DNA of 64,000 bases from Stagnimonas aquatica (GTDB taxonomy: Bacteria; Pseudomonadota; Gammaproteobacteria; Nevskiales; Nevskiaceae), in the NCBI RefSeq assembly GCF_003730135.1, contig NZ_RJVO01000002.1:310001-374000 (forward strand). Reading direction: 5' to 3'. Position numbers and translations under genes: made by a program. Positions 9,010 through 17,485 of this stretch are shown piece after piece. The first letter of the stretch is position 1. The number at the start of each line of letters is the position of its first letter. The notes under the pieces were generated by a model. The model was not told the origin of the DNA. It did no database searches and worked only from the letters and a program-made list of their open reading frames with translations.

Positions 9010-9891
9010 CTACCCGGAAAGCTGGCGCAAGAAGTCGAGCACCGCCGCGTTGAAGCGCTGCGGCTGCTCAAGGTGCATGAAGTGGCCGGCGCCGGCGATG
9101 GCCACTTCCTGCAACCCGGCGGCGAACAGGTGCGACTGGCCGGCAAACATCTCGGCCGCGACGCAGCCGTCGTCCTGCCCGTGGATGACACAGGCCGGTA
9201 CCGGGGTGGGTGCCAGAACCAGCTGCCAGATCTCCGAAGACAGCAGCGCCGCAGGCAGGGCCCGGTAGTAAGACAAAGCCGCCGTCAGCCTGGAACGCTC
9301 GGCGAACCCAGCCCAGACCGGCGCCAACGCCGCAACCGTCTCCAGACCCGGCGACCAGTCCCTGGAAAGCGCCTGCAAGGGCCGCAGCTGCTCCGCCAGC
9401 AGCCGGGATTCGGTGCCCGGCCACTGGAATTTGAGCATGTAGCGTGAGCGCCAGAGCTGCGCGGCGGTCGGCCGCAGCAGGAAGCGGCGCAGGTGCGGGA
9501 TCGCCGCCGTCACCACGCCACGCACGCGGTCCGGCCGCAGGGCGGCCGCCAGATAGGTGGCCACCGCGCCCCAGTCGTGGCCGACCAGGACCGCCTGCTT
9601 GGCCCCCAGGTGGTCGATCAAGGCGATGGCGTCGCGCGCCAGCGCCACCGCACTGTAATCGCCATCGGTCGGCAGGCTGGTCGGCTGATAGCCGCGCATC
9701 GCCACCGCGACTGCCCGATAGCCCTCGGCGGCCAGCCCCTGGATCAACGGCTGGAAGCTGAGCGCGGAATCCGGAAAGCCATGCAGGCAGAGCACCAGCG
9801 GCCCATCGACCGGGCCGGCCTCGAGCAAGCCAAACTCCAGCCCGTTGGCGGGCTGGAAACGGAATACCGGCGGGGGGGCGAATGGCTTCAT
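9010..9891 (-). CDS. Alpha/beta-hydrolase, epoxide-hydrolase-like
   Basis: A 293-residue cytoplasmic alpha/beta-hydrolase. The oxyanion-hole motif is HGFPDS (37-42). The nucleophile elbow is VGHDWGA with Asp106 instead of Ser, which is the arrangement of epoxide hydrolases and haloalkane dehalogenases. The acid lies in HGQDD (240/241) and the histidine in GAGHFMH (270). No signal peptide is visible. The ATG overlaps the stop of the upstream yjbH-like gene by four bases, so it is translated with the polysaccharide export genes although no such enzyme is a known part of those systems. The substrate is unknown. Confidence 0.82.
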   Translation of the reverse strand: MKPFAPPPVFRFQPANGLEFGLLEAGPVDGPLVLCLHGFPDSALSFQPLIQGLAAEGYRAVAVAMRGYQPTSLPTDGDYSAVALARDAIALIDHLGAKQAVLVGHDWGAVATYLAAALRPDRVRGVVTAAIPHLRRFLLRPTAAQLWRSRYMLKFQWPGTESRLLAEQLRPLQALSRDWSPGLETVAALAPVWAGFAERSRLTAALSYYRALPAALLSSEIWQLVLAPTPVPACVIHGQDDGCVAAEMFAGQSHLFAAGLQEVAIAGAGHFMHLEQPQRFNAAVLDFLRQLSG

Positions 9892-12029
9892 TCAAAAAAC
9901 AGCGATGGCCGCTCGGGGATACGCAGCTGCACGGCGTCATAGGTGAGATCGTACAAAGCCGGGCCATCACGCACCATCTGACCGCCATCGCGGGTCAGAG
10001 GCCTGAACACGAAACTGCCCGAGGCGCGGGTGGACCGGGGCTGGAAGAGGTCGAACGGAATCACGAAGTAAAAGCCTTTATCGAACGAGCCCTCGCCGAA
10101 CTGGTCCGCAGAGACATTGGTCTTGGTCGCAAACACGCCTGCCCGCATACCATTGGCGAAGCGCCGGGAGAGTTCGACCGTTCCACCACGATCCCCGGCC
10201 AGGTACTGGCCCAGACTCAGCTTGAGCAACAGGTTGGGACGAGGCAGCTGGAAGTACCCGGTGAGGTTGCCGGTAGTGACCTCGTAGTCCCGGAAGCGAA
10301 AACGCTGATCGAAGTCGCGCTGACGCACGCGATTGAGGTTCATCCCAACCGCCCAGCGAGGATCGTCGGGGCGATACAGCAGTTCGCCAGCGACACCGCC
10401 GTACATCTCTTCAAAAATGCCCGCAGAGAATCGGCCGTACCAGTTCGAGCCGAGCTGGCGAATGTAGTCGCTTTCCAAGCGGACCAGCGACTGCTCACCC
10501 TCCTGGAGGTAGCGCACGATGTCGCTACGAACATGCGGTAGCACGCTGTCTGATTTCAGCTTGATCTGGTCGAAGTTGTTATAGACGTTGGCGCCCAGCT
10601 GGGCGCTCAGACTCCAGCGTTCAGTGAGGCTGACACCGGCTGCCGCACGCAGCCAAATCTGCCCGAAGTAGAACCCATCGGGCCCGCCAACACTGGACCG
10701 CAGTTGGGGGCTGAATCCGCCGCGAAACGAAGGAAAGTCGAGACGGCGTGGAAACTGGGGTGCCGGCTTGTTCGGTTCCGGACTGCTAATGATCAAGGTG
10801 CGCCGGAACTCATCTTCCGATATGGCGCCAAGCACGGTTCGATCCAGCGACGGTCGGTGCACCGAAACCTGATAGATCTCGGCACCGGCAACCTTGCCAG
10901 TCAGACGCAACTCGGACACCGAGTCAGGCAACACCGTTGAGGCCGCACGTGCAGCGCGCCCGACGGCCTTCAGGGGCTCGTTGTAGGGCAGGCTGCCCAG
11001 CCAGAGATCAGCACGCCGCTGCTCTGGATCAAGCGCGAACCCAGTCAGGCCGATCCGTTGCCGCTGCAAAACCGACTGAACCTCCCCCCCCAGTTTTTCG
11101 GGGTTCGCTACAGGGGATACGGCTACGGTTGCAGCAGCCGACGACCGGTGAGGAGGGGGGGGCGGCGGGTCAAACAATTTCGGGAAGCCGGGCGAGCTGA
11201 CGAAATTGCTCTGCAATGCCAGCTGGAAGGCCAGGATGTCCCCGCGCTGGTAGGACAGACCCAGCTGGACGCCGAATGGAAGCCGGTACTTAAGGCCGAC
11301 ATTAACCGGCCAGCGGACCGTCTGATTATTGTCCTTAGGCTCCTTGCTGAAATCATTGGCGTCGTATTCGGCCACCGCCTCCAATCCCGACACTGGGGTT
11401 TGCCAAACCACGCCGCCGAACAGCCCGAGTCGCCGGCCGCCGAAGTAACCTTTGACTCCCAGGCTGCCGGCGCGCGGCACTTCCTCCGCTTGGCCCGTCA
11501 AACCCTCAAAAGGATTGGGCAGCACACCGGAACCCGCCATGCGTCCCCAGCCAACTCCCAGGCTCCAGTCGAACGAATAATGGCGACGACTCGCCACCAA
11601 GTACTGACTGGCGAACAGACTACTGCCGCCAACGTCCCTCAACCCCAGCGCCAACTCCGGCAGCAGATCCGACTCGCGCGCCAGGCGTAGGCGGGCGTCG
11701 AAGGAACGGTCCTTATACGACTGCTCTCCACTGAACTCGGGAATGTCCGAGTAAAGGCGGTTGGTGATATCGGTGTAACGCAGTGTGGTTTCGATACCGG
11801 GCAGCGGCACCAAGGTGACAAACAAGCGGTTGTAGGGCGCGCCACTGGAAACACCGAGCGAGAAATCCCCGTCGCCGCCGTAGCGGGCTGTGGGGGTCTG
11901 CCAGAGTCCGGTCCCTCCGTAATCGTTGACCGACAAGATCGGCTGCGCCCAAGCGGGCTGAAAAGCAAGGGCCGCCACTAGCAGCAGCCAGCACGGAACC
12001 AGGGTCCGGCCGCGCCGAATACTGTTCAT
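9888..12029 (-). CDS. YjbH/GfcD-family outer-membrane exopolysaccharide protein
   Basis: A 713-residue protein with a signal peptide (about 1-28, ending PAWA) and the family-typical start of the mature protein, PILSVNDYGGTGLWQTPTAR. The rest is beta-strand-rich. Members of the YjbH family (DUF940; E. coli YjbH and GfcD) are outer-membrane beta-barrels of extracellular polysaccharide loci. A Pro-rich linker FDPPPPPPHR splits the protein into two halves near residue 290. The start codon is preceded only by AAAGG placed very close, and the gene follows the SLBB gene by three bases, so expression probably depends on read-through translation. Expected partner: the SLBB exporter encoded upstream. 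Confidence 0.85.
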   Translation of the reverse strand: MNSIRRGRTLVPCWLLLVAALAFQPAWAQPILSVNDYGGTGLWQTPTARYGGDGDFSLGVSSGAPYNRLFVTLVPLPGIETTLRYTDITNRLYSDIPEFSGEQSYKDRSFDARLRLARESDLLPELALGLRDVGGSSLFASQYLVASRRHYSFDWSLGVGWGRMAGSGVLPNPFEGLTGQAEEVPRAGSLGVKGYFGGRRLGLFGGVVWQTPVSGLEAVAEYDANDFSKEPKDNNQTVRWPVNVGLKYRLPFGVQLGLSYQRGDILAFQLALQSNFVSSPGFPKLFDPPPPPPHRSSAAATVAVSPVANPEKLGGEVQSVLQRQRIGLTGFALDPEQRRADLWLGSLPYNEPLKAVGRAARAASTVLPDSVSELRLTGKVAGAEIYQVSVHRPSLDRTVLGAISEDEFRRTLIISSPEPNKPAPQFPRRLDFPSFRGGFSPQLRSSVGGPDGFYFGQIWLRAAAGVSLTERWSLSAQLGANVYNNFDQIKLKSDSVLPHVRSDIVRYLQEGEQSLVRLESDYIRQLGSNWYGRFSAGIFEEMYGGVAGELLYRPDDPRWAVGMNLNRVRQRDFDQRFRFRDYEVTTGNLTGYFQLPRPNLLLKLSLGQYLAGDRGGTVELSRRFANGMRAGVFATKTNVSADQFGEGSFDKGFYFVIPFDLFQPRSTRASGSFVFRPLTRDGGQMVRDGPALYDLTYDAVQLRIPERPSLFFE

Positions 12030-12032
12030 CCT

Positions 12033-14975
12033 TTACTTGTTGATGGTGACCAAGGCGGCCGCAGAGAGCGCCAGGTTGGAAACGATGCCTGCGATGCGTT
12101 CGGTCAACAGCAGTCCGGTAAGCGGAGCTGCGTCGCGAGGCACCACGATGACGCTGCCCGGCGGGATAGCCTCCTGGCGATAGTTCCAGGCGGAGATCTG
12201 CAACGGTCGGGCGGAGCCGTCGGGAAGTACGAGGAACAAACGCTTCTGGTCTGCGGACTTGCTGAAGCCGCCGGTTTGGCGAAGGTAATCCCGCGCGGTC
12301 GCACTGCTTCGGAACGCCAAGGTGCCCGGATTCAGCACCTGTCCGGTTACGGTGACGGCACTTGGGCGCTTCGGGACGTAGAGCTCGTCTCCAGGTTCCA
12401 GCAACAGGTTGTCTTCCGGTTGCGCACTCAGCAGGGTCGGGTCGGCCTGGATCACGATTCGGCCAACTGGCGGCGTGGTTTCCAGGCGGTTCAGCAGGTC
12501 ACCCAAGAATGCAGCCGACTGCCCCTGTACCTGATTGAGAACCCCCTTGGTGGTCGCCGTAGCCAGCGCATCGCGCAGGTCATTGGCCGCGCGGCGGTTG
12601 GACTCGGCCTCGGCCCGGCGCGCGCTCTCACGTATAAACACCGCTCCGTAGGGATACGCGGTTTCGCTGAGTCCGCCCGCCCGCGCCAGCACCTCGGCGA
12701 GACGCTCGCCGCGGGAGATCAGATAACGCCCAGGAAAGCGGACCTCGCCACGCAAGGTGATCGCCCCGACCTCTGGGAGGCTCCGTCCAGGCCGCAGCTG
12801 GTAGATCTCGCCCGGCCGCACCACACGGCTGCGCTCGGCGGGGTCAAGTTCGAAGGTCTGGAACCGCGACGCACCGCCGTCATCAGCATTGCTCGCCGCG
12901 AATAGGTCGAGCTTGGTGCCATCCGCTTCATCAGTGGCACCACCCGCACTGGCCAACAGGCGCTCGTAGCTGACACCATCCGGCACCGGATAGAGGCCGG
13001 GACGCCGTACTTCGCCGATCAGACTGACGCCACGCTCCAGCAGATAGACCAGGGCTGTCGGCGCCTCGCGAAACACCGAGGGGCATTCCTTGAGTTTCGA
13101 GATTTCCGCCTCGCCATTTGCGGCAGCAGTGATGGTGTCCGCACCGGCCTGAACCGTCCGTGCCGGGGCATCGGCAGCCACCTCCAGACTATCTATTGCC
13201 GGTGCTCTATCGCTCGCCCCGGAGTTCCCCATACTGCCTCGCTGCCGTTGCGGGCCAACCTCGGTTTCGCGCCCTTTCTCGGCACTCAGCATCATGCGAA
13301 TGGTCAGCGCGCGCGCCGAAGTCGCGATTTTCGCCACCTCGACCAGTGCTGGACAGATGCCCTCGGGCCTAGTGGCGCGTTGATCGCGGGAATCCTGGTC
13401 CGCGCCAGCAAACAGGGGCTCTACGCTCTGATGCTGCGGCAGGCGCGTCGAAGGCGGGTAAGCCGCTTGGGCCTTGTATGAACGACGATCCTGGCTGCTT
13501 AGGGGAACAATCGGCGGCAACTCACCGCGCAGGGCGGCACTGACTTCCGGCGCGGCGAGATACTCAATGTGACCGCGATTGAGGATCACCACCCGGTCTT
13601 CGGGACGCAGGGGCATATCCTGAGCGCCGGCGCGAACCGCCTGGAGATCGAAAGCTGACCACTCGCGCAGACCTGATACCGGGTTGCTGCGCTCAATCAG
13701 TCCCAATACTGGGTACAACTCCAATCCGGCCTGGCTGGGGCGCACCTGCGCGAGCGAAAGCAAGCGGGACAGATTCATTCCCTCAGACCAAGCATAGGGG
13801 CCGGGGTACCGCACATGCCCAAGAACTGCCACCCGGTTGTCCACCTGCCCCGATACCGACTGCACATGCAGACGGTCGCCATCACGTAGTTCGATCTCCT
13901 GGTTTGCCGGCAGCGACAGATCCAGTTCCTGAAGGCTCCTCTGCCCATCGCGGTTCACCCGATCCAGCAGCACCTGTCCCCGTCTGGCCTCGGCGGAAAG
14001 ACCACCCGCCATCTCCAGCGCGGCTTTAAGGCGCAAGCTGCCCTTGAGCTCGTAGACTGCGGGACGCTTAACCGAACCGGCGACCGACAAACGACCCGCC
14101 ACGGCGGGGATGAAGATCACGTCTCCAGACTGAAGTCGCAGATCGTCCCGGGCGTCGCCTCCCAGCAGAAAATCGTAGAGATCGAGTGTGCGCACCACCC
14201 TGCCCTCCCGCTTCAGCTGGATGTTGCGCAGCGATCCGGAAAGCGCCACGCCGCCGCCAGCGAACAAGGCTTGGCTGATGGTCGACTGCCCGCTGACCGA
14301 GTAGGCGCCAGGACGTTGGGCATCACCCAGCACAAAGACCTGCATGCTACGCAACGGTCCAAGGGTGACGTTGGCCTGCACTCCGATCAGCTCTTTGCTC
14401 ACCCGACGCTCAATCAGTTGCCGGACATCATCGAGCCGCAGGCCCGCCACTTGGATAGGGCCGAGCTTGGGAAAATTGATGGCACCGTCCCGGATGACCA
14501 AAAGGTTCAGGGTCTCGTTCTGATTCCCGAACAGTTGCACCCGCACCACATCGCCCGGCCCAAGCAAATACTCCGAAGGGGTGGGAATGTTGGCTGCGGG
14601 AGCGTTGGCAAGCTTGCCGCCAAACAAGGCGTACCCGAATAGGGGGAGGCCGGTTGTCTCGTCGTAAGCCTCGGCAGCCTGGTCCTGCTTGGCGGGGGAA
14701 GCATCGCCAGCCCCGGAAGTCAACCCTGCTGACCGCGCACCTACGCCGGACTGGTTGCCAAGCGAACGAGCGCCACTCTGGGCGGCATCTTCGCCAAGCA
14801 CGGCGGTATCCGAGCTTTCGCCGCGACTGCCCTGAACCGCTTGCAGCGCCCTCTGCCGATCCTCGGCAGACAAGCCCTGCAACAAGCTCAAATCAGCGGC
14901 GGTCTGCGCGAGGACAGTCGGGGACAAAAAAACGACGCCCAGCAGTAGCCAGCGTGCGAGAGAGGGTGAGCGCAT
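12033..14975 (-). CDS. Multi-SLBB polysaccharide export protein (Wza/GfcE type)
   Basis: Periplasmic/outer-membrane export protein, about 980 residues. It has a signal peptide MRSPSLARWLLLGVVFLSPTVLAQ and then a polysaccharide-export domain (YLLGPGDVVRVQLFG to FIPAV). Repeated SLBB-type segments follow: GDAQRPGAY, GSVKRPAVY, GHVRYPGPY, GEVRRPGLY, GEVRFPGRY and GQVLNPGTL. A low-complexity, poorly conserved insert lies near the middle, and a C-terminal hydrophobic stretch ends LSAAALVTINK. It is far longer than E. coli Wza (about 380 residues), as is common for Xanthomonadales SLBB proteins. I chose the ATG at 14975 because it starts the signal peptide; an in-frame TTG at 15011 would add 12 residues ahead of it. 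Confidence 0.88.
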   Translation of the reverse strand: MRSPSLARWLLLGVVFLSPTVLAQTAADLSLLQGLSAEDRQRALQAVQGSRGESSDTAVLGEDAAQSGARSLGNQSGVGARSAGLTSGAGDASPAKQDQAAEAYDETTGLPLFGYALFGGKLANAPAANIPTPSEYLLGPGDVVRVQLFGNQNETLNLLVIRDGAINFPKLGPIQVAGLRLDDVRQLIERRVSKELIGVQANVTLGPLRSMQVFVLGDAQRPGAYSVSGQSTISQALFAGGGVALSGSLRNIQLKREGRVVRTLDLYDFLLGGDARDDLRLQSGDVIFIPAVAGRLSVAGSVKRPAVYELKGSLRLKAALEMAGGLSAEARRGQVLLDRVNRDGQRSLQELDLSLPANQEIELRDGDRLHVQSVSGQVDNRVAVLGHVRYPGPYAWSEGMNLSRLLSLAQVRPSQAGLELYPVLGLIERSNPVSGLREWSAFDLQAVRAGAQDMPLRPEDRVVILNRGHIEYLAAPEVSAALRGELPPIVPLSSQDRRSYKAQAAYPPSTRLPQHQSVEPLFAGADQDSRDQRATRPEGICPALVEVAKIATSARALTIRMMLSAEKGRETEVGPQRQRGSMGNSGASDRAPAIDSLEVAADAPARTVQAGADTITAAANGEAEISKLKECPSVFREAPTALVYLLERGVSLIGEVRRPGLYPVPDGVSYERLLASAGGATDEADGTKLDLFAASNADDGGASRFQTFELDPAERSRVVRPGEIYQLRPGRSLPEVGAITLRGEVRFPGRYLISRGERLAEVLARAGGLSETAYPYGAVFIRESARRAEAESNRRAANDLRDALATATTKGVLNQVQGQSAAFLGDLLNRLETTPPVGRIVIQADPTLLSAQPEDNLLLEPGDELYVPKRPSAVTVTGQVLNPGTLAFRSSATARDYLRQTGGFSKSADQKRLFLVLPDGSARPLQISAWNYRQEAIPPGSVIVVPRDAAPLTGLLLTERIAGIVSNLALSAAALVTINK

Positions 14976-15017
14976 GATCGAATTTGGGCTTATGGAGGTA
15001 TCGGAAGTCAAAAACTT

Positions 15018-15056
15018 TTGCCCCGATCAGTTCCGATTTTAGGAAATCTGGGGCAA
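15018..15056. promoter_or_regulatory. Palindrome in divergent gfc-like promoter region
   Basis: TTGCCCC at 15018-15024 pairs with GGGGCAA at 15050-15056, and an inner TTCC...GGAA pair (15031-15045) continues the symmetry. It lies between the divergently transcribed SLBB gene and the small repeat protein gene, in AT-rich DNA, so it could be an operator or a leader hairpin of the SLBB transcript. No known binding site was matched. Confidence 0.4.
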
Positions 15057-15076
15057 TATAGATACGCGCTGGCAGA

Positions 15077-15098
15077 GTTGGAAAGTTAAAACTCCAAC
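15077..15098. promoter_or_regulatory. Second palindrome, GTTGGA-N10-TCCAAC
   Basis: Perfect 6-base arms about 70 bases upstream of the small repeat protein start, in the same intergenic region as the other palindrome. The spacing (one half-site per helical turn and a half) suits a dimeric regulator. The function is inferred from position only. Confidence 0.35.
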
Positions 15099-15170
15099 TT
15101 TCTTCTAGGCTCTGTTAGTGCGAATGCTGACTGGGACATAAATCCAATTTCTTCCGCGGAGCCACTGAAT

Positions 15171-15437
15171 ATGAAGAAGCAACTTGCAATCGCCCTGCTG
15201 GGCATGATCGCTGCCACCTCAGCCTCTGCAGAAACCGAGATTCTGCCGGGCGTGAGCACCGCCACCGCCACCGCAGTCGGAGCGACTGTTCTGGTTGCCA
15301 CACTGGTTGCCGTTACCACCGACGACAACAACCCGGAAGGCACCAGCACTTCGACCGCTACTAGCACTTCTACTGCTACTAGCACTGCTACTAGCACTTC
15401 GACCGCTACTAGCACTTCGACCGCTACCCGCCGCTAA
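15171..15437 (+). CDS. GfcA/YjbE-like small Thr/Ser/Ala-repeat exported protein
   Basis: An 88-residue protein: signal peptide MKKQLAIALLGMIAATSASA (cleavage after residue 20), then a short polar part, a hydrophobic segment TAVGATVLVATLVAV (about 34-48), a DDNNPEG turn, and a tail of five TSTSTA-type repeats ending TRR. E. coli GfcA (YmcD) and YjbE have this same plan (signal peptide, Val/Ala/Thr hydrophobic run, Asp/Gly turn, Thr/Ser tail) and sit beside GfcB/YjbF. Both those families' other members flank this gene here, which supports the assignment despite low complexity. Its molecular role is not established. It is transcribed opposite to its neighbours and is followed by a strong terminator. 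Confidence 0.75.
   Translation: MKKQLAIALLGMIAATSASAETEILPGVSTATATAVGATVLVATLVAVTTDDNNPEGTSTSTATSTSTATSTATSTSTATSTSTATRR
15342..15425 (+). repeat. In-frame tandem repeat (18-base unit, about 4.7 copies)
   Basis: Units of the type ACTAGCACTTCGACCGCT encode TSTSTA. The order is 18+18+12+18+18 bases; the third unit lacks six bases. All unit lengths are multiples of six, so gain or loss of units keeps the frame. The near-identity of units one, four and five suggests recent slippage or duplication. Confidence 0.9.
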
Positions 15438-15448
15438 GGCTCAAGTAG

Positions 15449-15480
15449 AAAAAAAACCGCGCCTCGGCGCGGTTTTTTTG
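15449..15480. terminator. Bidirectional intrinsic terminator
   Basis: CCGCGC-CTCG-GCGCGG stem-loop (15457-15472) with an A-run before it and a seven-T run after it. It lies between the convergent small repeat protein gene and the YjbF-like gene, so it can serve both strands. Confidence 0.9.
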
Positions 15481-15504
15481 TAAATGAGGGTCGAAGCAAG
15501 CCGT

Positions 15505-16158
15505 TCAGACACTCAGATATTCAAGTGTCAGTTCGACATCAAGGTCCAAGTGCTGCGTTGATCGCAGCACGAAGCCCGAGGCAGGATCAAGGTAGTAGCG
15601 ATTGGACCACTGCAGTCGCAGTCGGGGCAGACGCACGGTCTCAGTCCAGACGGCGGCCGACTGAGGCCGGTCCAAAACCTGCAGCGCTTCCTTGCCCAAA
15701 TAGTCCATCCGGTGCTCGGTCACAATGCCATAGCGATCCGGCCCCAGATCCAGCTGCCGACTGAACTGGTAGCTCTTCCCCGGATCAAGGCGGCTGCCCA
15801 GGGGATCCTGCCACTTCAGCGGAACATTTCCGAGAACGTCGGAGGCGAAGCCTCGGCTGCGAACAACCCGGCCGGCATCCAGGACCAGTAGCACGCCGTT
15901 GCTGGAAAGCCAGCGCTCCTGACCTCCTTCTCGATCATCGAGATACATCAAGCCCTTGAGGCCGCCACGAACCTGCATACCCAGTAACGGCTTGGGAAAT
16001 GCGCGAATCCTGGCTACGGACAGCGGGTACTCAGCCTTGGCCCGCTGGATGTCTCGATAACCCTGGAGCATCTGGCCCATGCTCGAATTGGGCGAGCAGC
16101 CAGAGACAGCAAGCCCACCGAGCCCAAGCAATACCGACCGGCGCCGGAAGTTAATCAC
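15505..16158 (-). CDS. YjbF/GfcB-family lipoprotein
   Basis: A 217-residue lipoprotein with an N-terminal RRRSVLLGLGGLAVSGC lipobox (lipidated Cys21, twin-arginine-like RRR). The mature part matches the YjbF/GfcB family in plan: a helical start with YRDIQRAKAEYP, then a beta-rich barrel-like domain ending in LRLQWSNRYYLDPASGFVLRSTQHL. In E. coli this lipoprotein is encoded between the GfcA/YjbE and GfcC/YjbG genes of the polysaccharide locus. Here it follows argG by 40 bases on the same strand and is separated from the SLBB and YjbH genes by the oppositely oriented small gene. No GfcC/YjbG homologue is visible in the window. Confidence 0.8.
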   Translation of the reverse strand: MINFRRRSVLLGLGGLAVSGCSPNSSMGQMLQGYRDIQRAKAEYPLSVARIRAFPKPLLGMQVRGGLKGLMYLDDREGGQERWLSSNGVLLVLDAGRVVRSRGFASDVLGNVPLKWQDPLGSRLDPGKSYQFSRQLDLGPDRYGIVTEHRMDYLGKEALQVLDRPQSAAVWTETVRLPRLRLQWSNRYYLDPASGFVLRSTQHLDLDVELTLEYLSV

Positions 16159-16198
16159 GTTCGTCGTCTACACCCGGCGGCCAGCGGTATTCACCAAA

Positions 16199-17422
<1,224 letters not shown>

Positions 17423-17455
17423 GTCTGTACGAGCGTTGGAGGGGACGGCGCGCGG

Positions 17456-17461
17456 ATTATA
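17456..17461 (-). promoter_or_regulatory. argG -10 element
   Basis: Perfect TATAAT on the minus strand in the context CCTATAATCCGCG, 34 bases before the argG start. No convincing -35 hexamer was seen, as is common in this genome. Confidence 0.5.
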
Positions 17462-17485
17462 GGGGCGCCGCCCCGCCACCGCGCC

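Noticed and set aside
15061-15120. Sigma-54 promoter before the small repeat protein gene (TGGCAG...)
   Set aside because: The -12 TTGC element is missing at the required spacing.
15086-15415. Minus-strand Val/Ala/Glu repeat protein opposite the small Thr-rich protein
   Set aside because: Simple complement of the tandem repeat; no ribosome-binding site, and the plus-strand frame has a signal peptide and terminator.
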